Shown here: positions 1 through 12,420 of the stretch, piece after piece | How the letters are laid out: each line of letters begins with the position of its first letter | Position numbering within the stretch: position 1 is the first letter of the stretch | Assembly (NCBI GenBank): GCA_964016875.1 | Contig: OZ024724.1 | Span: 53,322,438-53,386,437, forward strand | Source of the DNA: Fallopia convolvulus | Taxonomy: Eukaryota > Streptophyta > Magnoliopsida > Caryophyllales > Polygonaceae | Reading direction: 5' to 3' | DNA: 64,000 bases | Made by a program: the position numbers and the translations under genes | The notes under the pieces: model-generated | The model's input: only the letters and a program-made list of their open reading frames with translations | Databases searched by the model: none | What the model was told of the DNA's origin: nothing

Positions 1-222
1 GAACTCTCTGGACACGGGGATCTCTTGGATGTTTACCACCTTCTTCTCTGTCGACTCTAGGTAGCAGAGGTACCCAACGCAACCCTGACTTAGTAGTTTC
101 CTGGCTTTCATGGCGTTGATCACCTTTCCATTTTCTTCCTCCCGTTTTCCCTTGAACTTGCAAATGTGTTTTCCTCCCGAGTTGATGGTCACGGTTCGGG
201 TGTAGAAGTCAATTACTGCTCC
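1..222 (-). pseudogene. Ty3/gypsy retrotransposon pol fragment (protease-RT linker)
   Basis: Read on the minus strand, about 74 codons are open without a stop. They contain the motifs IDFYTRTVTI, INAMKARKLL, GCVGYLCYL and VVNIQEIPVSREF, which I recognise as the stretch between protease and reverse transcriptase in plant Ty3/gypsy (chromovirus/Tekay-like) polyproteins. The fragment would run into RT beyond the left edge of the window. Its N-terminal side stops at about 222, where unrelated sequence begins, so this is a truncated copy or a recombination junction. Family level is confident; clade is inference. Confidence 0.8.
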
Positions 223-352
223 ATCCGAACGGACGCTTAGGCTAGCGGAAATTGAAGACCCTTGGGTGTAGGAGCTTCTTGAAAAAGCTCAAAATTCCGC
301 TACCGCTAGCGGAAGACATTCTTATTTCTGCTACATCCGAACGGACGCTTAG
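216..352. repeat. Spaced direct repeat at the gypsy breakpoint
   Basis: The words CATCCGAACGGACGCTTAG and GCTAGCGGAA occur near 222-252 and again near 310-352, about 110 bp apart. The repeat begins exactly where the gypsy pol homology is lost, which suggests a rearranged or tandemly duplicated junction. No coding potential was seen. From 360 to about 735 the sequence is AT-rich with nothing recognisable. Confidence 0.5.
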
Positions 353-787
353 TCTATGGAAAGGACTTTTTTAAAACTAGAAGTGCACTAAAAGGAATAG
401 AAAATCTTTTTGGATACCAAAAGGAAAAGTTTAAACCTCAAATGTACCAAAATGAATTTCTCTAAAATTTACATGGAAAATTATAATCATGCAATATATT
501 TATTTTAATATAAAAATTATAATATTTTTTTAAATTAAAAATTTTGAATTACACAACATAAAATCTACTTGACATATATATAATATATAAATTTTAATTT
601 AATATTTTTATATGATTTATTTTTATTTTTTATTAAATCACAATTGTGTTTTAATTTAATTAAATAAAAAATATTTTTTTCTCATTAGAAAACCTAATAA
701 TTTAGTTATAAACTAACAAAAATTTACAAGTATCCTCTCGGTTCCGGAACCAATCATAATAAAAAAAACTATCCAGACAAGAACTCG

Positions 788-1353
788 GCCACTAGTAGGG
801 CTGAGCAAACGGATTATCCGATCCGATCCGATCCGGTATACCGGATATCTAGTAAAAAAAATTCCTTAAAACCTCGATCCGTATCCGATCCGTTAATTGC
901 CAGATATCCGGTAAGAAATATCCGTTTGGAACGGATATCCGGTAGCGGATATCCAAACTATCCGTTATGAAAAAATATTATTACTATTTTTTATTTAGGC
1001 CCAATTAATATGAATGATTGACGGATATCGAAATCGGATATCCGTCGATCCGTTTAAATTTTAATTAAAAGTTTACATGGTTGAGGAGAATTGAACACTT
1101 GATAAGTTAAAATTTTACAAAATACTCATTTAAACATCTATTCTACTTAGTATAATGTGTATTTTCTAAAAAATATATATAATACCGGATATCCGTTTGC
1201 TTGAAAACCCCGATCCATATCCGGTCCGGATATCCGAAAAAAACCCCGGATCGGATTGTGATCCATTCGGATTTGGATTTTTTCGGATCGGATTGGCCGG
1301 ATCGCGGATCGGATCAACGGATCGGGTGTTTTTTGCTCACCCCTAGCCACGAG
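788..1353. mobile_element. Non-autonomous hAT-like element, 550 bp, with 8-bp TSD
   Basis: The element body is 796-1345. It starts TAGGGCTGAGCAAA and ends TTTGCTCACCCCTA, so the terminal inverted repeats differ at one internal position. It is flanked by GCCACTAG (788-795) and GCCACGAG (1346-1353), an 8-bp target-site duplication with one mismatch, as expected for hAT transposons. Both arms are packed with GGATATCC and GATCCGATCCG words in inverted order (subterminal repeats), and the centre is AT-rich. There is no transposase. Older GGTTCC-rich repeat DNA lies on both sides (735-787 and 1354-1600), so the insertion is nested. Confidence 0.75.
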
Positions 1354-1608
1354 CCTATTTTGAAGAACCGCAACCGCGGTTTCATCCGCGAGCCTTTTTT
1401 TAATATTTGTGGAACCAGCGGTTCCATTTGGTTCTGAATCGTCGGTTCCATGGTTCCAAGGGTGGTGGAACCGAGATCGTAAACACCCTCAAAACTGAAT
1501 CGGCAATTCTGATTCCATACGATCCCAATTCAGACCGGTTTGGAACCGGAAGGTTACTCTATTCCAACAGAACCGGACCCGGGTCTATAAGAACCCGTTG
1601 GGCACCAC

Positions 1609-2900
1609 GTGTGGAGTAATGACGATAAAGTACTCCTAGTGAGTGTATGGTTCAACACAAGTAAGGATATCACCGTAAACACCGAGCAAACATCCAAAGC
1701 TTTTGGGAAGCGAATTAGTACATACTTTAACCAGCATAAAGTGGCAAACCAAGAGTGTCGAACCAAAAAAGATGTAAGTCTAAATGTAATAGAATGAACC
1801 CTCTTATTGCTAAATTAATAGGTGAATATCAAAAGCTTTGAACAATGCTCATCAACTTTATTTTGATTCAACGAGGCATAGATTCAATAAGGAGCATTGT
1901 TGGGTACATCTCCAAAACCAACCAAGATGGAGTGATCGTTACATTCAACAATTATCTAGGATTAGGAGCTCAAAGAGATCGAGGGCATCATCGATTAAAG
2001 GCGATGCTTCTGGTCTTGATATGTTCGTAACAGTGCAGAAACTGCAAGGAAATGTGTATACCATTTTGTTGATGGAATTATAACTTTCTTCGGCGATGAC
2101 TACATGAGACGACCAACCTTCGCGGACGTACAAAGCTTATTGAGTGTAGGAGAGTCTTAAGGATTTCTCGGAATGTTGGACAACATCGATTGTATGCATT
2201 GGAAGTGGATGAATTGTCTGGTTACATGGAAAGGGATGTATAACCGTGGAGATCATGAGCGTACAACAATTAGTTATCCTAGAGGGCATTGCATCATACG
2301 ACCTTTGGATTTGGAATGCATTCTTCATTCAACGGGCACAAGTAAAACATGAGATATTATCTCGTTGATGGTATTTCTCATCCATGGGCAACATTTGTCC
2401 AAACCATTAGGCCCTCTCAAGCCCCGAAGGCAAAACTATTTGCCCAACAACAGGGGTGTTGGCACAAAGATTTCGTGCGCCTAATAGTTTGGACATGCAC
2501 AAGTAAGGATATTAGAAGTGTTGCAAACCAGAGGGCATTTGGAGTGTTGCAATTCAGATTTGCAATAATTCTTAAACCAACATTATCGAGGAAGATTCAA
2601 ATACTTGGAAAGATAACAAGAGCCTACATAATCATCCACAACATGATTGTGGAAGATGAAAAAGATGGGTACGAAACCAATGGAAATGTCATTCCTCTAA
2701 ATCAAGGAGAACACCAACGATCAAATGAGACATTTTTACCCAGCGAAGATAATTTAAGCACCTTCATCACAAACATATAGCGACTCTGGAATCGGGTTAC
2801 ACACAACCAATTTAAGGAGGACTTGGTCAATCATGTTTAGCAAAGATTTGGAGCTAATTACGATCGAAATGATGATGAATTATGTTGCGTTTGTTATCTA
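1609..2900 (+). pseudogene. PIF/Harbinger transposon relic (Myb-like ORF plus DDE transposase)
   Basis: At 1609-1797 a short frame contains WSNDDKVLLVSVWFNTSKD and EQTSKAFGKRI, the start of the SANT/Myb-like accessory protein of Harbinger elements. Plant database entries of this type are often mislabelled glutathione S-transferase T3-like. From about 2170 to 2780, in several frames, the transposase is visible: MLDNIDCMHWKWMNC with the first DDE aspartate, YYLVDGISHPWATFV, KLFAQQQ, FGVLQFRFAII and YIIIHNMIVEDEKD. The open end is at 2349-2780. Stops and frame changes separate the blocks, so the gene is dead. The two-gene order matches autonomous PIF/Harbinger elements. Terminal inverted repeats were not located. 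Confidence 0.8.
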
Positions 2901-3650
2901 TGAAGACAATTATGTATTTCATTTTATGTATGCTATTTGGTTCATTTCATTGTGTACGTTATTATGCATTTTGATTTGTGTTTAATATTTCGCTTCAGTT
3001 GATAAAGTATATTTTCCTTGGTTTGGTTTATAATTTTTTTCCTGATTTTAATACGCCCTTGTAAAGACTTGTGCAAAAAAAAATATTTCTTGAAATTTAA
3101 ATCAAATTTGCAATCCTACTAGCTCCAAAATAAAAATATCAAAATTGTAATTTATTAAAATATTGCGACATGTATAATTAGGTAAAGAGATATATAAAAT
3201 TTGGTGGCACTTGTATAAGTGGGCTCTTAACCCCTCGCGCGGTTTAACCACGTTAAGCTACCCCACCACTCGATCTATATATATTTGCTAGATGGTAAAG
3301 GGTTGGAATAATAACCAAAACAGAGTGAAAAGGATATTCCGAAAAATTCATAAAAAAATACCCCAAACATATGAAGGGGTGCAAGCTAAACTTCAGGGAG
3401 TTCTACATCCCCAATCCAATCGAATTATCACTAAACAAAAATGAAAATAATCTCTTAATGAAAACCTAGTGCATTAACAACAAATACGTGGCTATAAACC
3501 CTAAGAAACAAAAATGGGTAAAACCCAATAATCATAAGGCCAAAAGACATACTTGAACAAATTTTTTTATGAAGTTATGTCTTTAGAACTGTAGGGGTAT
3601 CAAGCACGCAGGTGCATACTTCATTCTGCCTAAAAAGGATTAACTTGTTG
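2900..3650. other. Gene-free AT-rich stretch
   Basis: No gene is seen. A GC-rich patch at about 3225-3275, with a box-A-like word on the minus strand, looks vaguely tRNA- or SINE-derived but has no convincing box B or cloverleaf. From about 3660 weak LINE similarity begins. Confidence 0.5.
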
Positions 3651-3679
3651 GCTCTCATAGAGATCAAAGCCTAAAACCC

Positions 3680-6600
3680 TCTTGAGAGTAAACTTTGGCA
3701 AAAAGCCGGTTTCGACTCGATTGAGTTCCTCCCAATTGTTGGATTTTTCGATGGCATCTGCATCCTATAGAAGATATATCAACTCAAAAACGAAACGGTG
3801 TCTATCGTCCATAAAGAAGTGTGATTTATTGATCTCCAATATACCAATCTTGAAACACATAATCAACTAATTATCACATTTGCATATGCACTGCCTCGAG
3901 CTCAAGATAAGGAGGCTTTGTGGCATAAACTCATAGATTATATCACCACCAGTTATTTGCATGTATCTTAACGAGCGATCTTAATGAAATCCAAAACCCA
4001 AATGAAAAACAAGAGGGCAATCCCCAACCATAACCATTTTGAAAGGTTCATAAATTACAAAAACGAGTGCGATCTGTGTGATATTCTCACAGTCGGAAAC
4101 AAATTCACATAGAGAAAATCATAATCCGTGGAAAATAGCACCTATGAAAAACTTCATCGCACACTTATAAACGACCAAATAATCCAATGGTACCCTACAA
4201 TCACAACCATAAATCATGCTTTCACATCATCTGACCATTGCCCGATTTCGTGCGTGTTACCCACGAAAAACACATTTAAAGCCCAACCATTTAAATTTGA
4301 AATGATGTGGACCTCTAGAAAGGATTACCAGAACTTTATTAAGCAAGCACGACGCTTGAATTCTCATGGGTCCCACATGTACAACCTAACAAAAAAAAAC
4401 TCAACTTCTTAAAGAAAAAGCAAAGGCCTAGAATAAAATCATATTCGAAAATATCTTTGAACAAATAAAAGCTCTAAATGAGGAGATCCTATAATCTAAA
4501 AAGAAATCATCGATCAAAATAAATCACAATTAAATATGAAATTGGAACGTTTGTCCATTCTCCAATTTACGCTTCATATTGGAAAAAAAGAGCCAAAAGC
4601 GCACATATCAAACTAAACGATAAAAACACCAAATACTTCCACAAAATTACAAGCGGTAGAAGAAATCAAACTAACATAATATAAAACAAAACATTTGAAG
4701 GAACTCATATAACCATAATTGATATCATTAAACATGAGATAAGACGGGATTTCCAACAGCGATTTCGCGCCTTTGAAATAAACCGCACTAAATTTGCAAC
4801 TCAAAATATCCTCCAGGAAATAACCGATGCTGACAACTATGAGATGACAAAACCTATCTCAAGCACTAAGATTAGAAACGCCATGTTTAACATCGGGGAC
4901 AATAAATCGCTAGGTCCAGATAGGATGTCGGCTAGTTTCTACAAAAATACTAGTACATTGGCGGGCCAAACGTGATTAAACCAGTTAAGAGCTTCTTCCA
5001 CTCTGGAAAAATCCTGAAGTAGATTAAGCACTCATTCATCACACTCCTACCAAAATGTGAGAACCCAAACTCAAACAACCAATACAAACCCATCAGTCTC
5101 TACAATACAATTTTACAAAGTCATATCCAAAATATTGATAGTACTTAAAATGGAATGGGTAAGCTTATCCACCCGCTTCAAGGTGGGTTCGTCAAAAAAC
5201 GAATTATCCACAATAACACTCTGGTGGCGCACGAAAATTTCCATTTTTTCCGCAATAAAAAGGGAAAGGAAGGGGGGATTGCCAACAAGCTTGGTATGGA
5301 AAAAGCATACGACAAAATTAGCTAGGAATTCCTTTCCTACATTCTTAAAAAATTCAGATTCCTTGATAAATTCTCTGGTTGGATACGAGAGTGTTTCGAT
5401 ACTGTGTCATTTTCGGTCCAAGTTAACAACGGACTGACAGAATCATTCTTCCCCAAAAGGGGATTGAGGCAACGGGATCCACTATCTCCATACTTGTTCA
5501 TCCTTGTTGTAGAAGTACTTGCTAGACAACTCCCAGCTAGTAGTTGTAACTCAAAAAGTGGCATAGGTATCCGGATCACTAGAGGGGGATACAAAAATCC
5601 CGTTCCTCGCATAGGTATCATCTTTCTGAAAGCCAATTGTCAGTCTTGCATCAAGATAAAAAGCATTGTCGATGATTATTGGGAGATCTCTAGTCAAAAA
5701 GTCAACTTCCAAAAATCTGTGTTCCAAGTTACAAATAACACTTGCAATAGCACTAAAGACCAAATTAAACAAATCCTTCACATTGCTAATACAATTGACG
5801 TGGATAAATACCTAGGTTATGCTATCATCAATGGGAGAGTAACAAAAAACATTTTCAAACCCCTTACCTTAAGAATGAGGGCTCAAGTGGCAAATTGGAA
5901 AGCTAACTCTCTACCCAAAGAATAACGGAAAACGTTGATCAAGGCTAATCTATCAGCACAACCGAACTACCTCATACAATCCTTCTTACTCCCCCAAAGC
6001 AACACTAAAAGAGCTTGATAAAATAAATTATTATTTCTTTTGGAACAAGAATGACAAGCGAATGATTTGACGCATCGGTGCGCTCGATTTGGATTTTTTT
6101 GTACCACACCAGAAGATAACAACTAAAATCCTCTAATTAGCTAGAACTCGATCTGTCGACCCCTAATTAAGGGGATTGGGGATCATTAAGGTTGTTCAAC
6201 GGGTCAACCCGAACCGACTCGTAACCCGTAACCCGTTTTACTGGTTACGGGTCGACTGTTGACCCGTATAAAAAATAAAGTCGACCCGTGACCCGACCCG
6301 CAACCCGTAAAACGGGTTACGGTTTTACGGGTTGACCCATTTGACCCTTTTCAACCCGTAAAATTGACCCTTTTCGAACCTTTTTGACCCATTTAACCTG
6401 TAAATTTATTTCTTCCTTTCACTTACTATAAAAATATTTTTTTATTTTTATTTTTTTAATATTACGGGTCATCCCATAACCCATAAACTAAAAAAACCTC
6501 GACCAGTTACCCGACCCGTAATCTATAAACTAAAAAAAATCTGACCCGTAATTCGTAAAATTACGGGTGGGTCGGGTTGGGTTACGGGTCTACCCACCCG

Positions 6601-7560
6601 TTGGACAGCCCTAGGGATCACTAAGGCTGAAGATATGAACCAAGCACTCCAAATGAAACTCTGGTGGCAAATCCTCGCATAACCAATTAACATCTGGGTG
6701 AAAATCATCACCGAAAAATACCTAAAATAGTTGCCTTATTTAATTATACCAAAAAGCATAATACATCATGGAAATGGGCCAAGCTTATGAACCTTAGGGA
6801 CCTCTTCTTCTCTGGCATGTTCTTGCAAGTTGGAGAAAAGATAATTGGGCTAGAAAGGAGTCACTTCAACCTAAGGCCAACTGCTCCCACGCCATTTACT
6901 AGGAGGAGCGTGTAGTTAATTATCTCCGAGAAGACAACACGTGGGATATTGAAAAACTATAAATGGTCTTAAACCCTGAAGATGTGGACAACATCTCTCA
7001 AATTATCACGCCTTTTAATAAAATACTGCACATACTATACTGAAAACCAAGCAAAAATGGTTGGTACTCCACATGCCACAACCTAGTGGTTCCACAAAAG
7101 CAAAGGAGAACCCGAGATTAACCTAGATTGGATCCAAAAACTAAATTTACCACCAAAAATAAAAAATGTCTTATTAAAAGTAGCTCAAAATGGACTCCCA
7201 ACCAAAATGAGACTCCTAGTGAACCATATATTTGTCCTACAAGGTTGTGTCTGCTACAATAACCCAAATGAGGACACTTCTCACATCCTTCTAAAATGCC
7301 CTATCACCAAAGCAACTCTTAATATAATCTACCCTAAGATAGTGCGGATGATCGACCACATTGACCCGGAAAAAAAAAACCACCAACTACTTGACGACAT
7401 TCGAGCCATGTTATCCACCAATGAGATGGAATCCCTTTCATGTTCTTGGTGGTGCATTTGGTTTTCGAAAAATAATGTTTGGCCACAACAATGGACACAA
7501 CTTAAACCAATTGTGCATCGAAAAGTAATTGTTTGTGCATCGGGTTTTTGATGCACATTG
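3680..7560 (+). pseudogene. Degenerate L1-type LINE (endonuclease, reverse transcriptase, zf-RVT)
   Basis: Domains appear in order in shifting frames. The end of the endonuclease is at 4128-4330 with the motif SDHCPISCVL. The RT palm begins at about 4800 with NAMFNIGDNKSLGPDR; MEKAYDK lies near 5300, and SFSVQVNNGLTESFFPKRG then LRQRDPLSPYLFIL are at 5404-5500. The thumb is near 5640-5925 (YLGYAIINGRVTKN). The zf-RVT domain is at 7150-7450 (LLKVAQNGLPTKMRLL, DTSHILLKCPI). The FADD catalytic block is disrupted near 5600. There are many stops and indels. A hAT-like element interrupts it at 6187-6613, between RT and zf-RVT. The 5' limit is uncertain. Confidence 0.85.
6179..6621. mobile_element. 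Non-autonomous hAT-like element, 427 bp, inserted in the LINE
   Basis: The body is 6187-6613. The left end TAAGGTTGTTCAACGGGT pairs with the complement of the right end, TAGGGCTGTCCAACGGGT (15 of 18 positions). Flanks are GGGATCAT (6179-6186) and GGGATCAC (6614-6621), an 8-bp target duplication with one mismatch. The arms are full of ACCCGTAACCCG/CGGGTTACGGGT words in inverted orientation, with an AT-rich centre and no coding capacity. LINE sequence continues on both sides, so insertion followed the LINE. A second copy end of the same family lies at about 26460-26620. Confidence 0.8.
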
Positions 7561-7679
7561 TTCATTGATTTTGATCTTTTTAAATTTTTATTTTTATTTT
7601 TTAACCTTATTTATGTGTATGAATACAATATTGTCTAGTTTTTGGTGCACATATAGTTAGTTTCGATGCACCCCTATTA

Positions 7680-7790
7680 GTTCATTGATATACTCATATT
7701 CGTTCATTGATATATCCTTCTTTGTTCATTAATATACCCATATTTGTTCATTGGCATACCCTTGTTTGTTCATTGATATACTCATGCTTA
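7680..7790. repeat. 22-bp minisatellite, five copies
   Basis: GTTCATTGATATACTCATATT-like units start at 7680, 7702, 7724, 7746 and 7768, an exact 22-bp period with point differences. It lies just downstream of the LINE relic. Sequence on either side (7560-7680 and about 12000-12140) repeats GTGCATC and GTTCATT words without a clear boundary. Confidence 0.85.
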
Positions 7791-7797
7791 TTTAATA

Positions 7798-10700
7798 ATG
7801 CTATTGTTGAGAGGGTTTCTTGACAGCAAATATATTTATATCAAGACCCCGTTGTGTATAGCGAAGTCATGTTCGTCCACGGGAAGCAAGGTTGTTTGTC
7901 TATCAACTATGGAAACAAGAAAACAGAACAAAACAAGCAAAATAGCTACGGCCAACCTCGTTAACGAACCTGGAAAACTACCGAAAACAGAACAACTAAC
8001 GCCTAAAATGCAGGTTCGGTACCGAGGGTATGTTAACTCGTTAAACGAATGATTCGAAAGCAAAACTAAGCAAATTTAATGGATAAAACGATCTAGGACA
8101 AGGGTTACCACGACATAGCTATGCATAAAAACTTATATGAAGATAAAAATCATGCCTTTAAAGATAAATTCATCAATTTTCGCTGACTAACAAGCAAATC
8201 AATCAATTTTCCTAAATCAATTCAGTTTATTACTTGTTTTGAATCCAAAGCTCGAAAGTTTCGTTAACGAACAATATCAACATTCAAATTCACAACTTTC
8301 TTTTTATCGTCTAAGCATAAGCACAAGAAGCAATTCAAAAGAATAGAAGGCAATCAATGTAACACCCCCTTACTTACCCTAGAGGTATTACCGCCAGTAA
8401 CCCTAATTAAGACTAAACCGAAACTACCCAAGGCTTTAAACTAACTGAACAAACTAAAAACAAGGTAAATGAAACCATTTAAAACCTAACAAAATTAAGT
8501 AAAACTTTACAGTGGAAAATAAAATAAAAGGTCTTATACAAGCCTTAACTTAAAAAGAATTAGTAAATAAATAGAACAACCTTCTATTTAAACAAATCTT
8601 CATCAAGTCTTCCTTAAGTTCTTATTTCTGAAACTCAGCTTCACTTTGAAGTAGTTCAACCATGTTCTTCACTCAAGTATAGTCATTGCAAACCTTTCTT
8701 CAACTTTTGGAGCTTTACACCTCGGAATCCGCCTCTTGAATCAACTTCCAAGAAGAACCTGATGTGTCGTAAACCAACGGTGGACACCAGCCGACCATAT
8801 AAAAGAAAAGAAAATGGACGGGTTAGTCTAATGAAAGACTAGCAAGCGGTGAATCTAACTTGGTTCTTATGGTTGTAACTAAACATATTGGCATCCAAAT
8901 CCGATTAGACTCGAATTATGATCCAACAGTTAGCAGTCTTATAGAGAACAAGAAGGAGATATGCATAATCAAGAGGTAGGACACCACAGCTTGTGGTTCC
9001 TTTACGAAACATGAACAATTGTTGGGAACTCAAATTAATCATATCACATTTTGAAAAGCCTCCATCGACTAATCAGATTGACTTAATCAAAGTTTGATTA
9101 AGAATCATTCGTAACCGGGAGCAAGAATGGTTATCGAATAGAATCACCATTTGGGTACATTAATGTGCCTAATGCACTTATCTTATATTACTTAACTTCT
9201 TACAAACATGTTGGTAACTTTTAATCGACTGAAACCGCCGAGAATCCACTTGTACATGGAGACGTCAAGATGAGAGGGATGAAATCCATGATCATTGACG
9301 AACACCTAGTACCAATTTGCACTTAGCTAGAGTGCATAAACACCTCCTCCAGCGTTGAGTGAGGTATGAGTCATGACCCGAATGTTGGGATATGATAGTA
9401 ACAAGCTAAACCTCCCAACATAGACTGTGTTATAAACAGGTCATCGGAGACTCGGCTCCTACCCCTGAAATTAACTTACTTCACAACAATGTCTCAGCAT
9501 GAGACAACATACAAGGTCACACATAACGAACCTAAATCCAGTTCTAGCGCGAAACTGAATAAACAACATGGTCATTATTCCTAACAAATATAACAACCTA
9601 TCATATTTTATTAAGCACACAAGTTGTTCCCAACACAAATATTAAATGGGATTCAATTCCTCATTTAATAACCATAATGCAAGAGAGAACCGTCCACTTG
9701 CCTTAGAAGGCGTGCTCAACGTCCTTAGCAATTCCAACAGTAATCTTTATCATTCTTCTAACAAATATAACAAAAGGATTTCTCAGCAACGAGCTCACAT
9801 AAACACTTCTTAGTTGTATTCTCAACTCCTGCAACTTCCTAATCGATAAACCATTTAATTTCCGAATATCGATATATAATAAATCCTTAGTTATCGTGCT
9901 TCAAGGACCCATCTTGGCAGAATTATAACTAATAATCCGCTTCACTTTTGAAACAATTTTCTAAATAAAAATTGTTCATTAGCAACAGTTCTTAAAGGTG
10001 ACCAAATCTCAGATCAAACGGATTAACAACGAATCCCGAGTAATTATCTGAAGTTCATTACCTGCCAATCGGTATCAAAACTTGTATTCGCTATAACTGA
10101 AGATTCGGACGTCCGTTTCACGAGCGGTTTGAACTTGTGGAACCGTATCAACGTCAAGATTATAAAAACCATAAATTTAATTAGCAAAGAGGAACTGAAA
10201 GGCCCTTACGATGGCTCCGCAACTAACCCGCTAATTAATTTCGATCGTATATACCTTCACTCGAGCCCATGGCTCGTTTGGCTCGTTAAGGGCTCGATCC
10301 CTAAGCCCAAGGGTGGATGGGCGTTTCCCGAAGGCCGCCACTTGCGGTGGGTGGTGGTCGGACAGGTTATGGTCGCCGACGGCGACGCAATCGAGGTAGA
10401 GCTACGCCGGCGGTATGAATTCTTTCTCCCGAGTCCTATGTTCCTCCTAATTCCCTCATGGTTCTGGTTTCGTTCTTCTAGAGCAGCCCAAGCCCAAGAG
10501 AGGAAGAAGAAGAAGAGGTGGAGGAGAGGGTGGAGGATGGGGCAGAGGAGGCGGAGAAGAGGGTGGTAGCCGGCGGTGTAAATTCAAACACCGAGTCCGT
10601 CGTTCTCGTCCGCTCTCTTTCTTGAAATGAAAAAAAGTAGACTTGATTAGGCAGGAAGATATGCCAACGGATAAGAATTCTCCTTCCTTATTAAGAGATG

Positions 10701-12170
10701 ATTTTAAAACCAAACCCGTCTCGGAACGGGACTCGCGTTAAAGCGGTAAAATTATGTACCTCGGGTGGAAAAACTTACTAAATACAATACATCTCGTAAA
10801 TTATGTAGACCAATAAAATCAATTTTTCATGATTTTATCACGCTACCTTTAATTTTTTTAAGGCTTCCGTTTCGTATTTTAAATCCTTTACAATACATAA
10901 TTTAAAAGACGGCTTATCCAATAAATGTTCTTTTTCCACTTAAAAATCCTAGAATTCACACCGATCCATAAAATCATTTCTTTGTGATTTTAGGATATCA
11001 CCAAGAATTTTCTAGGATTTTATTTCCAATAAAAATATTGGATTAAGTGTTAAAACGGACAAAAAGGTTAAAATGATATCCGAGAAAAATTCAAAAATAT
11101 CCTCAAAAACCACAGTTATTACAATCAAAACATCAACTTACTTCATTCAAACATGCACAACTATGTCGAGTTTCAACCCCCGACCCTAGATAAAAAAAAC
11201 TACTCACTCTTCATCGAAATAAAGCAAACAACTTTAATCAAAGAAGACATCGAAAGCAAAACTAAACTTACTTGAAATTGAAAAGAAAATATTGTCTTAC
11301 AAGCTTTGTTGAATCCGAAAATACTAAGAACACCGAGCAAGATCCGATCACAAAACCAATCCCTCTCTTTCGATCGAACTCAGTTCGACTCTCTCTCACT
11401 CAACTCGACTTTTTCTAAAACTCATACGACTCCCTTGCCTAGGCTTAGAACAAGGGTATTTATACTAAGAAACCATCTATTAAAAAGGCTAAAAGATAAA
11501 AACTTACCCTACTTAAAAGATAACAAGATAAAAGGTATAATACTGAAAGTCGGCTACACCTCTACCGACACGGGTCCCTCATTAACGACCCGCACAGGGT
11601 CGGTAGACTCTGCTGAATCCCTTGTAACAACTCTATCTTTACGGCCTCGTTAACGACCTTCACAGGATCGTTACCGAGCCTCTATTTTGGCTTCTCTTGA
11701 ACTTTTCTTTGGATTTAACTTGGACTCCAACTTGATCTTCCCATGCAATCTTCTTCCTTATCTTCCATGCATCCCACCTTCCACCACAAGACTTTCCAAC
11801 TCAGCTCAAAAAGCGCTCCTTTCTGCTTAAAACCCTACAAAAAAGACACAAAACGGAGTAGCTTCCATACTTTTCACAAAATATGCAAACTCATCCAAAA
11901 ACACACAAAACTAACTCTAGAACCTACTAAAACTAAACTAAAGAACTTAAAAAAGACACCTAAAACTAGACTAAAAACACGAACATCAGCTATCTGTTTA
12001 TGCATAAGTGCATAACTGCTAGCACTTTGTGCATCAAATTATTAACTTTTCATTATGTATTAATGAATATGAAGTTTGTACATTACTATCACCACTTTAT
12101 GCATTACTACCAACATTTTGTTCATAACTACTAGTACTTTGTTAATTAATATTTTTGCAGTTATTATACG
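7798..12170. other. Unidentified repeat-like DNA interrupted by a solo LTR
   Basis: Apart from the solo LTR (8358-11123), 7798-8357 and 11129-12170 look like two halves of one older element. The sequence reads through smoothly if the LTR and one ATCAA are removed. The right part has the pyrimidine-rich 'cttcttccttatcttccatgcat' style often seen in plant repeat DNA. Several open frames here (for example 11306-11653 and 11743-12015) are compositionally biased and match no family I recognise. No gene is called. Confidence 0.4.
8353..11128. mobile_element. Solo LTR of a long-LTR retrotransposon, about 2.77 kb
   Basis: The segment 8358-11123 begins TGTAACACCCCC and ends AGTTATTACA, so it has 5'-TG...CA-3' termini with a short inverted repeat. 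It is flanked by identical ATCAA pentamers at 8353-8357 and 11124-11128, the 5-bp target duplication of LTR retrotransposons. No gag-pol domain is present inside and no second LTR in the window, so it is a solo LTR left by unequal recombination. The TGTAACACCCC start and the length fit plant Ty3/gypsy (Tekay-like) LTRs; that clade label is inference. A purine-rich tract at 10497-10566 creates a spurious basic ORF. Confidence 0.75.
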
Positions 12171-12214
12171 GATCCTTTTTTGAGAGCAAAGTGTAAGTAT
12201 ATTATATGTAGTCT

Positions 12215-12420
12215 TTTGTTTGATTGTTTTTTTTTTTGATCGGGTAAGATTTAGGTAGCCTAAGTACTACTTGAAACTAGCCTAGAGCATGAGAATGAAA
12301 CAATTCTAAATGATTAAATTTTGGACTTTACCGTCTAAGAGTATCGAAGCGGAGACTTTTAAGTTTCCCCTTGAGGTCTTAACCACTGGACTGGGTTCCT
12401 CATCCTTTGTTTGATTGTTT
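12215..12420 (-). mobile_element. SINE with 15-bp target-site duplication
   Basis: Perfect 15-bp direct repeats TTTGTTTGATTGTTT at 12215-12229 and 12406-12420 flank about 176 bp. On the minus strand the element starts near 12405, carries a box-A-like TGGTTAAGACC (about 12376-12387) and a box-B-like GCTTCGATAC (complement of 12341-12350), and ends in a poly-A (the T run at about 12226-12237). This is the layout of tRNA-derived plant SINEs. It sits about 520 bp downstream of the ATR stop codon. Confidence 0.78.

Noticed and set aside
1609..1797. Glutathione S-transferase T3-like label for this frame
   Set aside because: That common database name arises from annotation errors; the motif is the Myb/SANT-like protein of PIF/Harbinger elements and the transposase follows.
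3225..3280. tRNA or SINE-like GC-rich patch
   Set aside because: A box-A-like word exists but no box B, anticodon arm or acceptor pairing could be built.
10129..10569. 146-codon basic ORF
   Set aside because: It lies inside the solo LTR and its Arg/Lys-rich end is a purine-rich low-complexity tract; no family motif.
11306..12015. Two Ser/Thr/Lys-rich ORFs
   Set aside because: They lie in repeat-like DNA with strong compositional bias and no recognisable domain.
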